A stretch of DNA of 64,000 nt from Watersipora subatra. Its lineage: Eukaryota; Bryozoa; Gymnolaemata; Cheilostomatida; Watersiporidae. The notes below the pieces were generated by a model. It saw only the letters and a program-made list of their open reading frames with translations, was not told the DNA's origin and made no database searches. How positions within the stretch are numbered: position 1 is the first letter of the stretch; the number at the start of each line of letters is the position of its first letter. The stretch is taken from the NCBI RefSeq assembly GCF_963576615.1, contig NC_088714.1:29756558-29820557 (forward strand). The letters are read 5' to 3'. The position numbers and the translations under genes are program-made. Below, piece after piece: positions 1-13,300 of the stretch.

Positions 1-32
1 TTATGCTGTCGTGAGCAATATCTCTAACGTAC

Positions 33-191
33 ATCCAACGGCATTGGCCAACAACACGTAGACGAATTTGGCTGTCTTCTATATATGCTGTTAACATGTG
101 CCGATAATGATGACTTTGTGCGTGAAATATAATTCCGGCTGTAGACGTTGTCCGGAACTGTAGAGTTAGTTTATCTCCCTCAGCAAATGAA
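33..191 (-). CDS. Laminin-G domain protein, internal exon (partial gene)
   Basis: On the minus strand an acceptor (ttgtttacag) precedes an open exon whose residues GDKLTLQFRTTSTAGIIFHA are typical of the second and third beta strands of a laminin-G domain, followed by HYRHMLTAYIEDSQIRLRV. A gtacgt donor at 32..27 probably ends the exon; the frame also stays open to base 1, so the end is uncertain. It joins in phase (2 to 2) with the exon at 1178-1272. LamG domains occur in neurexins, CASPR, perlecan, agrin, Crumbs, Fat and CELSR; two exons do not tell which. The protein is expected to be extracellular or membrane-bound. The rest of the gene lies off the left edge. Confidence 0.7.
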
Positions 192-1177
192 CTGTAAACA
201 AACAATATTGTTAATAATGATACTGATACCCTCAATAGAGAGACTGTATGCCATTAAATTCGTTTATTTCCTCAATTGAATTAAGCAGGGCTGTTGGACA
301 GAATAGCAGCTAGTTGCATTTTATTCATTGTCTAACGAAGAAACCCTGATTGATAGCATGAGGTCCAACAGGGAGGCTACACCGGAACACCTTCCATCAT
401 CATGCCGTTTGTAATTGTGACCATGTGTTCGGCAGGCAAAAATGCAAATAGCCATGAAGCGAAAAGCATCTGTGCTTGTCATTTTGCAGAAAATATGGTC
501 AAGCTTGCAAGGTATTAGAACAGGTGTAGATCGTCTGATAACACTTAAAGAAAGCTCTACAGCGATTGTAACAGATCCCATATGATATCTGCCATAGAAC
601 TGGCAGCTACTCACAGGTGTGCGTCAAACAAAAACACAACTACCTGACACACTATGAATAACAAAAAACACGTGCACTCTATGTAACACCCTTACAATAT
701 TCATTATCAAAAACTGTCATGCTGAATGGTGTGGGCAAAAGCAAATAACGACCCTGGCTATTGTAAATCATGAAGCTCACAGTAGCCCCTAGAGATATCT
801 TGTTACCAGTGCTCAACCCATAAGCTGTATACAAGCAACCGCAGATTGTTGCTGAGAATATTTTTCTGATTAAAACATTTTCAACAATTATTACGTGTAT
901 GATTCGCTTTCACTTTACTATACATTATTTTAGTTTCTCAATGAAATATGAGTGAATTCATGCCTTGGAGCCTGGCTCCACGGCGTGTGACCTAGCTCAG
1001 TGTAATCCCTCTCGAATATTTAATAACTGACCATCAAAGAGAATGATTATAATGCCGTGGCGGCGGCGTAGATGCGACATATAATGACCAACTATAAGCC
1101 GTGTGAATGTTCAAGAGATATAACAACAATGCAAGTGTCTATCGTATGAAAGAAAAATAAAATATCTTATCGCTTAC

Positions 1178-1272
1178 TTCAATGGAAACTTTATACCAGT
1201 TATGTTGACTTGAGACTGAGCATCACCCTCTAAGGCGACTCCGGATGCTTGTGTGATGTCGATGTGCTGATC
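1178..1272 (-). CDS. Laminin-G domain protein, upstream exon (partial gene)
   Basis: A 95-nt exon with acceptor atttcag and donor gtaagc, starting in phase 0 and ending in phase 2, which matches the start of the next exon at 191. It encodes QASGVALEGDAQSQVNITG and then the first strand of the LamG fold (IKFPL). No exon further upstream was recognised before the Speedy gene at 4243, so the gene either starts in 1273-4242 with a short exon I cannot see or continues from farther away. Identity beyond LamG is unknown. Confidence 0.6.
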
Positions 1273-4242
1273 CTGAAATTATTAAATACTGTATTTAGTC
1301 ATATGAAGATGTAAATGAATCACTCAGCAAATACTAATATATTTGCATACAAAATAAAATATAGCACAGGTTAAGTGAATTATAGACATGGTCCGCCGCA
1401 AAATATTTGATAGTGGAGAATGCCACATGCATGTAGTCTAAATCTTGTGTTACACGCATAAAGCCCGGCTTGGCAACCTTAATGGAGAAATTACCTCACA
1501 AACATGACGTACTTTAAGATGGTTAGAAACTGTGAACTGTATCAAACTGCACAGACACAGAAATCCTGTTGTTATATCTAAATTCTTCATCTTGCAAGAG
1601 CTGATAGACTACCAGTTGTGTTACCATTTTACATATTTTCTAGATTTTATTCTATTCGGCATGGTCCCTGACCAATAGCAGCAGCCAATCAGAAGAGTTT
1701 TCCTTTGTAAGACCTGCCCATTGAGATTAAGCTCCAATGATTTTATGAATGAATGAAAATCTTCCCACATCGCATTACTATTGCAACATAGTTAGAGCTG
1801 TCATTGATAGTACGCTTGAAGATTGACAATGATAACACACAGCATACATATTTGTAAATAACATATTAGGCAAGATAACATTGGCACTCTGACAAGTGTA
1901 AATACAGTTACTTCACGCACCAGGCTTCCCTTTCACCAACTGTTTATGCAACCACTTTTCGACCAGTTTGGGGTGATTATTTCTAGCATGTGGTAATTAC
2001 CAAGTCATGAGCTTCAGAACCCTTGAAGAACAGTACACACTGAAATAACTAAAGAATGACACTTACCGTGTTACACTACAGCAAGAATTCATTAAGAATT
2101 AAGTAAATTTGCAAAGAATTTTCTCGCATGCTTGACAAGAAAAAAATGTTTTACTTCAATAATTAAAAAGTAAAGTGAAACAACAAAACTCTGCCAGTTG
2201 AATGGATTTCAATCATGTGAAACTAATTTTGCTTACTTTCACAGCTATAGATGGAAGCTATCAATGAATAGCTTTGAGACAGCCAATTGAGATAGGTTTG
2301 CTCATAAATCAAACCTTTTTCATGCTGCGAGCAGTTCTAGCAATATAACTTGCAACTATTGTAAAATTTAGAGCCTTTCTTCGTAAGAAGATCTTCATTA
2401 AAATATTAATCAGTTTTTCCTGTTAACAATTCTTCAGTTTATCATTTACATCAATTCATATGTATGTAGTAAAATTAAATTCATGAACATAGAAGTATTT
2501 TGGAAAAAGATTTGAGCTAGGTCTAATCAAGGAGCATCCATGAAAGGGCAGCACAAACACAAGTTCACATTTGAACCAGTAATTTATCATCATTACACTA
2601 GCATTTGCTATGAGCATAGCTCAGCTTGTCTGAACAATTTTTGTACTTTAAAAGTTATATACTGTTATTGTTTAAGGAGTGTTTATAGTTTACAATCTTG
2701 TTTTGTATTATTGCGCCTAATTCTTATTCTATCTTAATGAAATGCACTGATACCCGATATGGTGGAGTTAGTTGGCATGAACAACTGAAAATATTTTTGC
2801 CGCAGTTGTAATGTACCGTTACAGTCAGTCACGCCTAGTTGTAACAAGCCATTATCAAGGACTGACTGCACTTGTAAGTCGGAAGTGTTCACAATTGTTT
2901 ATGGACTCATTGAGCATTAAATGCAATCCTGAAGTTATCCTTAATCGCACCAATTGTTATGATACGGTTTATATACAACAACTACTATGGAGGCTGTTTC
3001 CTATTGTCAAGCTAGCGCTTAGCAACAGATGTAATCAGTGCCCATTCATGTTGATCAATCTGACACGAAAATTCGGAAGCACACAGCATCAAGTCAAACA
3101 GCCAATATCTTCTTCACATTGAAGAAAGACAACTCCATCATATTATGCTGTCACACTTGATTAGCCACTAATACATTCATGAAGGCAGACATGTCGCCAT
3201 GTCTTAGCTTGCCGCCAAGTGCCAAGGTTGTTGTTATTCGCTGATGTCACGAGATTTATTGAAAGTTTGAAGAAGACAAATATATGCATGTCGGTCTAAG
3301 CGGCTCGTGACGAGCACAGCTAAACTTATTACAGTTTTATCACATTCCTCAAAAGATTAGAAAATCTTAGTGGCTATTTACCTATGTTTGCCTGCATTCT
3401 TGCAATTTATGACAATGTCTCAAGACTGTATAGCAGCAAATTGCAGGAGGATGTGCATTCCCTTGGGAGACTACGATATGGTGATGTGATCCATTTACTG
3501 CCATAAAGCTCCAATGAATGATGCCGCTGGCTTTGTTTTTCTTAAATAATTACCGATTCTGATGCGATGCCCAGCCTGAGATTAGTGGTAAAGAAATGGT
3601 GTCGGCTTGGCTATATGTCATTAACTGACACTGTTTTCAAAGGAACATAAGCCAAAAACAAATTCTATAGAAAATATATCATACAAGTGTCCCATGACTC
3701 GTGTGCCAAACGCCATTTTAAGCATGTGTGGTTATGATCAGGGCACAGCATTCAGATGCATTATGAAAGACATAAAGTCGACTAATGATATTGCTATTTT
3801 AGTCTTGATGGTGATTAAATAACTTTACTTTGTCTCAATTAACACAGATTATCAGATTACTTTGTATATGAGCCCAACACGTGACATTGTAATGTTGTGG
3901 TAATAAAGACACCCTAGGAACAAAGAATTTTCATTTTTATATTTGACCAATATAATTTCTTAATCGGTATTTAGCAAAGAAATTGAAAACAAATAATAAT
4001 GCAGCCTCCATCACTACAGCTTGTTTCGTAGTCATGTTCCAGTCAGAGTTGCTCAATATTGATCAAATGATTGATAGTTAAACAAACAAAACAATGAAGT
4101 TCATAAAAATAGCAGAACACATTACAATAAATAGATAATTACAGCGATGATATTGACATATAAGGCCATTTCTTCGAATATAATCTTAGAACTCAGTAAA
4201 AAGTATGAACACAGAGATAACATTATAAAAAGCAATAACTGC
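1273..4242. other. Intergenic or intronic, no gene recognised
   Basis: No exon with protein-like content and matching splice sites was seen on either strand. Open frames at 2540-2737 and 2811-3122 (plus) lack family resemblance and sit in sequence of ordinary AT-rich composition. The low-coordinate part should hold the 3' UTR of the minus-strand Speedy gene. Confidence 0.5.
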
Positions 4243-4394
4243 TCAAGGTTCCGGCCTATCACAGAAGCTGTATTTCTCAGTGTCACTATAGCAATCGACC
4301 CAATCTAGTGTATCATCTGCCATATAACCACTGAGGCTTCTTCCTCTGCCTGAACTAAATTTGTCAGCAGACCCCGAAATATTCTTCTGCATGT
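4243..4394 (-). CDS. SPDYA: Speedy exon 7: C-terminus
   Basis: The last coding exon: acceptor ttatag, phase 1, ending in TGA at 4245-4243. It encodes RGRSLSGYMADDTLDWVDCY and a short acidic end finishing CDRPEP. The acceptor and phase fit exon 6; no family motif supports it. Confidence 0.75.
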
Positions 4395-7300
4395 CTATAA
4401 GCAAACAGTTTATTTTCGCTGCAAACTAAACTTATCCAAAACCAAAGCATGTTCATTAATGTTAATAACAAGAGAAAAAATAGCCACTAAATGATGAGTA
4501 GTGTGCTTTATTGTTAAAAGAATGATATGATTAGATTAAACGAATGAAAACAGCAGCTGAGCATAGCAAATCTAATTTCAAAGCAATTTGAATTTGGGTA
4601 CTTTAAACATGATTATGGAATGAACCTGTGGACAATTTAACATGCAGTAAGATAAGATGATTTGCTTTACAAGATTATTACAGACTAAAAATCATCAACT
4701 CGGATAAAGTGACAAATTTTGTATAAGCTCGTGCAACAATTGTAAATGGTAATCCTTCACATGAAAAGACCGCCTAGTGCTTAGCGTAAACAGTTTTCTG
4801 TCCAGGAAATGGCTTTATTGACAACCAGTTGCAGACTAGTGTCTCAATTGAGTGACGGTTTTTCATGCCTTCTAGCCATCCTGAGCTTGATACCATCTAA
4901 GCTAAGTTGTTTACACCATGGAGACGAATCAGATGTTATTGGTTATGAAGATCATCAACTCTGTTGTCTGCATTTGCCGCCGCACTGGGATTATTTGACA
5001 AAAATAATCGATTCCTTTAATCAATTTGATTCATAATCTGCAGTACCATTAGGAATGATGGAAAAAATAATCGCATATTATTTGTTGTGATGTCGAAACA
5101 ACGATTTGGAAATAAATTTTTTTAAACATCAATACCGGTTCACTGTTATATCAGCTACAGTACTGGCAAGTATGGGGTGCTCACAACGAATATGACATGC
5201 TTCACAAAATCTGACCCCGTTGGCCTAGCAATAACTTTGAGTCAGGATGGAGTATTTTGTGCACCAAAAACGAACTTACAAACAGAGTAATAAGTCCATT
5301 GATTAAACTGCTACAACTAATCACAACACCTCTAATGTGCTTGTTGTCAAGGCATTGGAATTTTATTTATCTTTTATCAGCTAAATCGTAGTTTTTATGA
5401 CAGATATACAAATTTTTGAGAGATACTTATTCACACCAACAGATGATAAGAGTGTTTACTCAGACCTTTTGTCCTTTCTGATAACATATTTATAGTTGCA
5501 ATATAATGCCTTCTTAAATATCATCATTAAAATAGTACATAGATGAACCAACAATCATAAATAGCCACTGAGTCACCAGGGAACCGCTTAACCGCTAATA
5601 TATTTTGGTGCCAAACTAAGGTCAATTCAACTCATCAAACTCCAAAACCATTTGCTACTCACTTTTCAACCAATTAGTTATGAGGGAATCTATAAACTCA
5701 AAAAAATTGACTCCCTTTGTCATTATCTGCCTAAGGGGTTGCCAGTTGTACAGCAATAGCTACTTGAAATTTATGCATCATACAGTGCAGCGCTGTAGAT
5801 TTTATCAGGATTTCTCCGAACAGCATAGTTACTACGTGCAACATTTTTGCACCTTATTGACCTTCCTGAGCATTTTTGCATCAATATTCTACAATGATGA
5901 CATCAGCAACCAGCGTTACATTTGTTTCAGATGTCCTGCTTTTACATGATAATTAAATGATATCATGTTGTAAATAAAAAGATTTTACCAGCCAAGTTGA
6001 ATGTACATGTTGAAGCTGTTGTCATATCAACAGCGTTATATTCCTCTAGGGAAGTCCCACTTGAATCCATTTGTAGCCAAACTTGGGAATTATGATTTGG
6101 ACTAAGGGACTCCCGATCTGGGCTTAGCGAATCATGCTCACTTATTGTAGCAGCAGTATCGGCATTACCAGTTCTTTTCGATGGATACCCACAGAGGTCA
6201 CATGATCGGGGAGAACCATCAGGCCCTAAAACAATTCAGAAGGATAGCATGGCATCCTAACTAATAGGAAGCCTGAGCTTGCATTTTGAAATGTTATGTC
6301 CAACTGCAAAAACATGTCTTCTAGATTTTAATGCCAAATAATTTGTACATATGATCCATGGCAGGAGTAATTATCTATCAGATATCAGTGGCAAGCGTCG
6401 TAATGGAAGTGCCTGCTATGAACTTATGGAGTTTGCTCATGAACCATAACATGTATTCTTCGATAAAGAATGCAATTATCTTCTAGCAAAAGAGAGAAAT
6501 AGATCCTTCTGGATATACCTATTACCTCATGCCATATTTCATTAAATCATATCGTGAGCAACCCTAGTTCATAAGTGATCACAATCTTTACAATAAATGA
6601 TCTAAAGCTGAAAAGACCCCTCAAGAAACAATTTATTAATTTTGGAAGTATCCTAAAAGCAAGAAATTGGATTTAAAAGTAATATTTGCTAGTTCGGATC
6701 ACATAATTAGAAAGGAAATGTACAGCAAATAACAAACGAAATATCGCTAATTGTACATGTATCTATGAAAAAGTAGAATTTCAACCTAATAATCAACTCA
6801 AAATATGAATGGTTAATTCACCTCACCTATCAATTGCTTATCTTCCTGTTCTTCCCTGATCCAATCTCTTATGGCTCCTGCATGGTGCGCCTGCCGCTCC
6901 CGCTTCCAAACATGATGGTCGGGCTCAATAGCCATAATCTAATATTAAATATTGTCATTGACTGTCAATTAAATATACTATTCCCTTACTTTTATGTTTT
7001 TTATAGCAGAAAATGAATTGATTTCGACTAACTCGCAATTTTTCAGGTTTGGCTGAATGATAAAGATGAGAATGACAAATGACTTCAAGTGCATAACACA
7101 ATGTGTCTGCGGTTGAACTGAATAGTCATCTTCTGGTGAAATACATTTAAGTTTTTCATTGTTAGTCATTCATAGTTGTCATCCTGAGACTTCTTATTAC
7201 TTAATGACTTGTTGAAACAGGCACTCATAAATAACAAGGGAGAGCAATGGTCAACGGATATGAATGAGAAAGGATTGTGGTTGAGTAAACCTCAGAAGAT

Positions 7301-10300
7301 GTACATCACAATTTTGTCCTGCTGCATCATTCGTCTGCCACTTGAGGTACTAAGGAGCTTATTTAAAAGTGGAGAGGAAATCTTCATTAAACCTCTGAAT
7401 ATTTTGATGAACGTTTTAAAAACTCATACCTAAGCCAAAAGTTTGTGCTGGTATGCATATATTTTACAAGTAGAATGTTTTGTGTGATAAAAGGAAGCTC
7501 TTTTTCTGAAGTCTGTTTAACAAGCTTCACATCTAATGGCAAGCCTAAATAGATACAATAGCCTGCATTCATAGCAAAATGTTCTAGAATAGCAATACAG
7601 TACATCTGTTCCTAGTAAATAATAAGCCATGAACATATCATAGAGAGAATAAAAAGGCTCAAACCCACCCACCCATGATATTTGAAAACCAAAAACGTCA
7701 GTTTCTTTTATGATAATTGCTTTATAGGAATTATCCTTTAAAATGTGAAATCATTACTAAAGACAATGAGAACAGTTATAAAAATTACCTACAATATTTG
7801 TCTGATTTGTAAATGCCAAGCAAAAGTAACCTCCAAAGCAACACTTAACAATGTTAGCACTTCTTTTAAAAGTAATAGTCAAAGGTCATCCTCAAAACTA
7901 AAGTTGATACAAACAATTGAGTGTAATGTGTATTCTCCACGCTGCTACAACCGACTGCATAGATTTAGCATCTCTGATTGACCAATATATAAATGTGTTG
8001 AAACATGTTTTTCATAAATAATTATTTTTTTAAATGTTTTGCCCTTGCATATTTATATTTGTAAAAATGTATGAGAAGACAACTCAAAACTAGCTCACTA
8101 AGATAACGTAACAAAGTCTGTTATACTTCTTTGCTTACTATTTCACTGAATTGAGAAGTGTTAATAATACAACTACCAAAAATATGATTGTATATAATGT
8201 ACCTCCTCACAACACCTTTTGCTAACAACAGCTCTATAACCCATTTTCTTCAACAATTCTATTCTTCTGTCTAAGAGCACCTTGTGATGAACTCGCCACG
8301 TTTTCCCAAGAGCCCAAGGCAGTATTTCAAACTTGTACCCTTCAAAGTCCTCTTCCATATCATTCGCTAAATACCTAAAGTTGAAATTAAATAACATTCT
8401 ATGGTTTCTAAACTAATCTTGAGAATGGTGTTGAATTGCCTTTACCGACTGGCTATATACATAAGGGATCTGACATGTAAGTTCAACAAAAAGTTTTGCG
8501 ATGTTTAAAATGTAAGGATGTATAAATTTCTAACAGTTAAGGTTATATTCTAACTCTTGGAGCATTTATATAATAAACCTTCATAGATTAAAAGCATAAT
8601 AAGAATTTACGTAAATCTCTGCAGTGAATGAAAGCTTCTCCGATGGTGTTATCTTACCCGCTTCATGCTGATGATTGTCGATAGCCCAATTTAGAAGAGC
8701 TAATTTTATGCCAAAAGCAAAATTATTGGCAATCAATAACAAAGCTGGTCACTCCTGACAGTAGAAATATTGCCAATTAACAAACTTGAGGCACCTGATA
8801 AAAGGCTGTAGTAATCATTACAAAAGCAACAATATGAAATAATTAACTACCAAGCTTAACCTTGTGATTGGATTATTACAAAAACCAATGAGTTAGGTAA
8901 GCATGGTGAACAATACAACTTAGTCAGGTAGGATTGTTAGTCATCTTTGCACTCACTTGTCTGTTCTGATTTCATAATAGCCGGAAAAAATTGAAAAGTA
9001 TTGAATAGAATGAATAATGTCTACTTACAACGCAGCGAAGAAATTGAATTGGTTAAATTCATCTCTGGTAAGCTTGGCTTTGGAAAAGTACATAAACACC
9101 ATTGCCAGAAGATACTAAAACAAGATGCTCTCACAATAATGGGAACACCTGTAGGACTATTATCAATAGAGACAAACATGTAAAAAATTGAACCACTTTT
9201 ATACTTCTCATCCAATGATTAATGATTTCAAAATCATAAAAACTCTAAAATGAATCAAGTATAGAGCTAACGCAATGAGTAAAGAAATATAATTTAGAAA
9301 AAATACATTTGTGTGGTTGATTGAATGAGCCAGTATGGTATGTAGAGAATGCAAATAAAGGCGGTTATAACAAAGAAATAAGCTAAAATTCAGTTTAATA
9401 AGTCAAGTTTAATAAGTTAAACAAGTTTAATAAGTCAATAAATAAAAGATAACTAAGATTAACCAAAGGTTAAAGGGGTGCATGAAAGTATCAGTTAAAA
9501 TTTTCTTACAAATATTAATTAACCATTCATATATATTCATATTAACCATTTCAACCACTATATTCATATATTCATATATATTCACGAATATAGCACTGGG
9601 ATAAAGTGAGTGACAACCCTGTCATCTTTGATGAAAGCAACAAATTAATCAGTAAAATCCTATTGCTTACCAATTGCAAACATTATTTTTGTTATTTATT
9701 AGTTCTAATTTTATACTTACCAACTGTTGTTAACATATTTACAAGATTGCCATTATAAAAAAGCAAGATATCGTTTCAAGGTAGCAGTACAGACTGAACG
9801 AAGAGGTGCGCTCTAAGCTATGAGTGACACATACGCCTGTATCTCACAAGTAGATTATACCATGAGCCATTTTGTTACGGAGAGTACAAGGTACGTTATT
9901 TCTCTTTTTTTATATAGCGAATATATATTACTCAACTGCAAGTTTATAGTTTCAACAGAGAGCTATAGTTTCATACATTTCAATGCTTTCGACATCTGCG
10001 TATTGCTGTGCCAATACTGGATTCATATCTCAATATATTACTGCGTGTAATTTGCTGCCTACCGGCCTGTCAATGAGTCAGCTGCACACCTCGTTCTGCA
10101 TGACTTCTGATCAATGCTACTTCTACCAATGCTATCTTTCATAACTGCTTAAAAGGTGTAAAATTTTCATATATGTTATAACTGATGTAAATTTTGACTG
10201 AATGACGAAATATTGTCTGCTGATGCCTTTTTATAATATGCCTAATTCTCTTGTGGTTTTTACGTTGTGAACTTTGGCCAATAAAGTGTGCATCAGTCAC

Positions 10301-13300
10301 AAACCCCTCTCATATCTATATGCAGCCTAGCTACAGCCACTTCCAATAGAACGCCACTATAGAAAAAGGGGTGAAAAACACAGCGCCACACTATAATCTA
10401 ACGCCACTTCTATTTGCCCACCACTTTGACATTCTTTGATCCTCCCGAACCCAAATTAGAAAGTGATCAATAGTAAAGTGTCTACAAAATGGTACTAATA
10501 ATGACTCGGTTACTTCAATAATTAATTATTTCGTTGTTGCTGTAATGGTTTCCATGATTTTAGTGAGGATGTACCAGAAAAACTCGATCATCACGATCAT
10601 TAGAACTATATTCTGATTCGGAGTGACTAAGGTCTAAATCAGGGGTCAGTAACCTGCGGCTCCGGAGCCGTATGCGGTTCTTCTATCCTCTCGCTGTGGC
10701 TCCCTTTGACTTTGGATTTTTTTTACCATGTGCCAAGTAATTCATAAAAGTATGGAAGTTTTATCACTAAATTTTGTAATATAATTTAAAAATTTTAATT
10801 ATGGTGATAAATCAAACATTGTCGGTGTAATGCGTCATTATTTATGTGCCAATAAAACCGCCAAAATTACACCAGCCGGCATGACAAGCCTTGATTTTTT
10901 TACTTCAGGTAGGCAAACTATGGCGAATGCTAAGAAAAGTGACAGAGAAAAATATGTAGAACATTTAATCCTACATGGGCTGATTTGCTTGCTTTCACCG
11001 CTCTGAGACTGGTTTACCAGTTTGCTTAATATGTAATGAGAAATTTGCAAATAATAGAAAGTCAAATGTCGCAAGACACTTTCAGAATAAACACGCAGCC
11101 TTTGCTCCAAAATATCCAGAAGGAGATGAAAGAAAAAGGCCGTTTCGAAACTGATGTGTAAGGCTAATTTAAGCAAGAAGTGGGTGAAGTCCGGAAACTC
11201 ATCTACATATGCTAGTTTTGTGACCGCTCAAGAAATAGTCAGGCATGGAAAGCCGTTCACCAACGGAGAATATATAAAAGAATCATTTGTTAGGAATGAT
11301 TATTTTATATACTCTCAGTCAGCTAGAGTTAGAGTTTAAGTTTGGCGCTTTGCTAAAAGAAGGACTGATTTAAACATGAAGTTGCAATTTTTCTTGAAAG
11401 TAACCATAAAAACAACATAATAGGCCTACATGTATTTTCATGGTGTTGTTAGCTATTTTATTGTTCTTTGCAAAAATGTAATTTTGTTTTCTCAGCAGTT
11501 GAATCATTATAAATGCCACACATTTTTGTTTTATGGTGCAAACATGGAATAAAAACATTAAAAGCTATACAAAAACGTTACATGTAATATTTATTTTTTT
11601 AAATTTAAAATATCAAAGGGGAATTGTGGCTAACACTGTGTTCTTTCCTGCAGAAAACACGTCCAAATGGCTTTTTGAGTGGAAAGGGTTGCAGACCCCT
11701 GATCTAAATTATACTCATTATTTTCAGACTTGTCTATCCTGTGTTACAATCTTGACTGAAAACTTGAAAGCATTTTGATGAACAATGAGAACACTCTTCA
11801 GGAATACTGTATGACGTAATAGCAGCCATTGTTATGGCGTATTCTAACTTTAAAGTGTTAAAAACGTCTTTAACACTTAAAAACATGATGGCTGTTTTTT
11901 AACTCGAAAGCTTGACGGTTTTTCATTTCAAACTTTGAAAGTAACACTATTGAAAAAATTAATAACTGTATCTTGCTAACATTTTATAATCAAAGTAGTT
12001 CCTTGTTTAACTCGGTCTGATACTTTGGCGTATATGAAAAACAGTTGAGCAAAAATGCTGAGGCCGACGGCATTAATGTTTATCCGCCTGAGGGTGAGTG
12101 CGAAATATAGGTGACATTAGCATCGCTGCACCCATAAAAGGGTTAAAAAATGTATCTTCCAAAGATTCTGACGAACTAGTTGAAAAATGAAGTGTCACCC
12201 TCTATTTGAGCATCAGCTTTAACAAAACACAACTATAGGGTAAGGGTTGAAAAATACTGCGCCATAATGTTTAAATAAAGGTTTTATGGTAATTGACATC
12301 TTTGCCCTGGCTCACCAAACTTTAACAAAAGTTGAGTACTACATTGGTCATATGCGAGACACCATGGCTACATAGCCAGTTCAAATGTCAATATTACCCA
12401 GCCAAATCAAAGGTATAATACAAATGACATACCTTAATCGATAAACCAAAATTCTCATATGACTAGCAGCACCCATTCTCGGTAGCAACATTGCGTAAGC
12501 ACTACTAAAAACCCTTATCCATACCAAATGTCTGCAAGTCTTTGTCTTGCTGCTATAAAGCTAGACTAATCTGCTTGTGAGTTTTGCCATTCCACAGATG
12601 TGCATGCAACAAATTGTATGGACTAACTAGCGTGACAACATTCTCTTTGCAACCAACCAAAACATTGTATGGTGGCACTTGGGCATAAATACGATTTAGA
12701 TGTGCAGATTCTTGATACATGTAATTAGGCTTTGATTAACATGCAATTAGAATATACATTATAATCATGCAGTCTCGGGCTGCTTCTAGCTAAAAAGTTA
12801 AAAAGTCATTGTTCTCTCATTTGTGGTGTGCAAAGAACTCTGTTGAAACATACTCAAAATTATATAAACTTTCATGTTTTGCTATTAAATAGTTCATTTA
12901 GTTTGTGCACTGTAGCTGCAAGTTATGGAGTTCTTGGAGGTTCCTTGTTAGCCTTTTCCAAAGTCTTTACGCTATTCATGTAAGACGCTTCACTACTGTT
13001 CTGAGTAGAAGAATGTATTTGATTTATTTGAGTGTATTAGTGTAGTCAAGTTTTGAAATCAATATATTTCCTTATTTTCTCATCTAGCTATAGCTATAAA
13101 AACCAATTCCTCATGATCAGTAGTTAATGTAGTTAATGGTTGTTATGAAAAATGTGCTTTTGTAATTTGATCAAACAAAAGACACGATTTTTTGATAAAA
13201 CTAGATTATCTATATAGCATAAACACAAACACTATATCTAAGAAAAGCATGAGCATGGTTCAAACAGTTAAAAAATAATGTATTAGGTAGGTAATAACAG

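Noticed and set aside
321-614. Minus-strand 97-codon open frame
   Set aside because: It lies in the intron between the two phase-compatible LamG exons and has no family resemblance.
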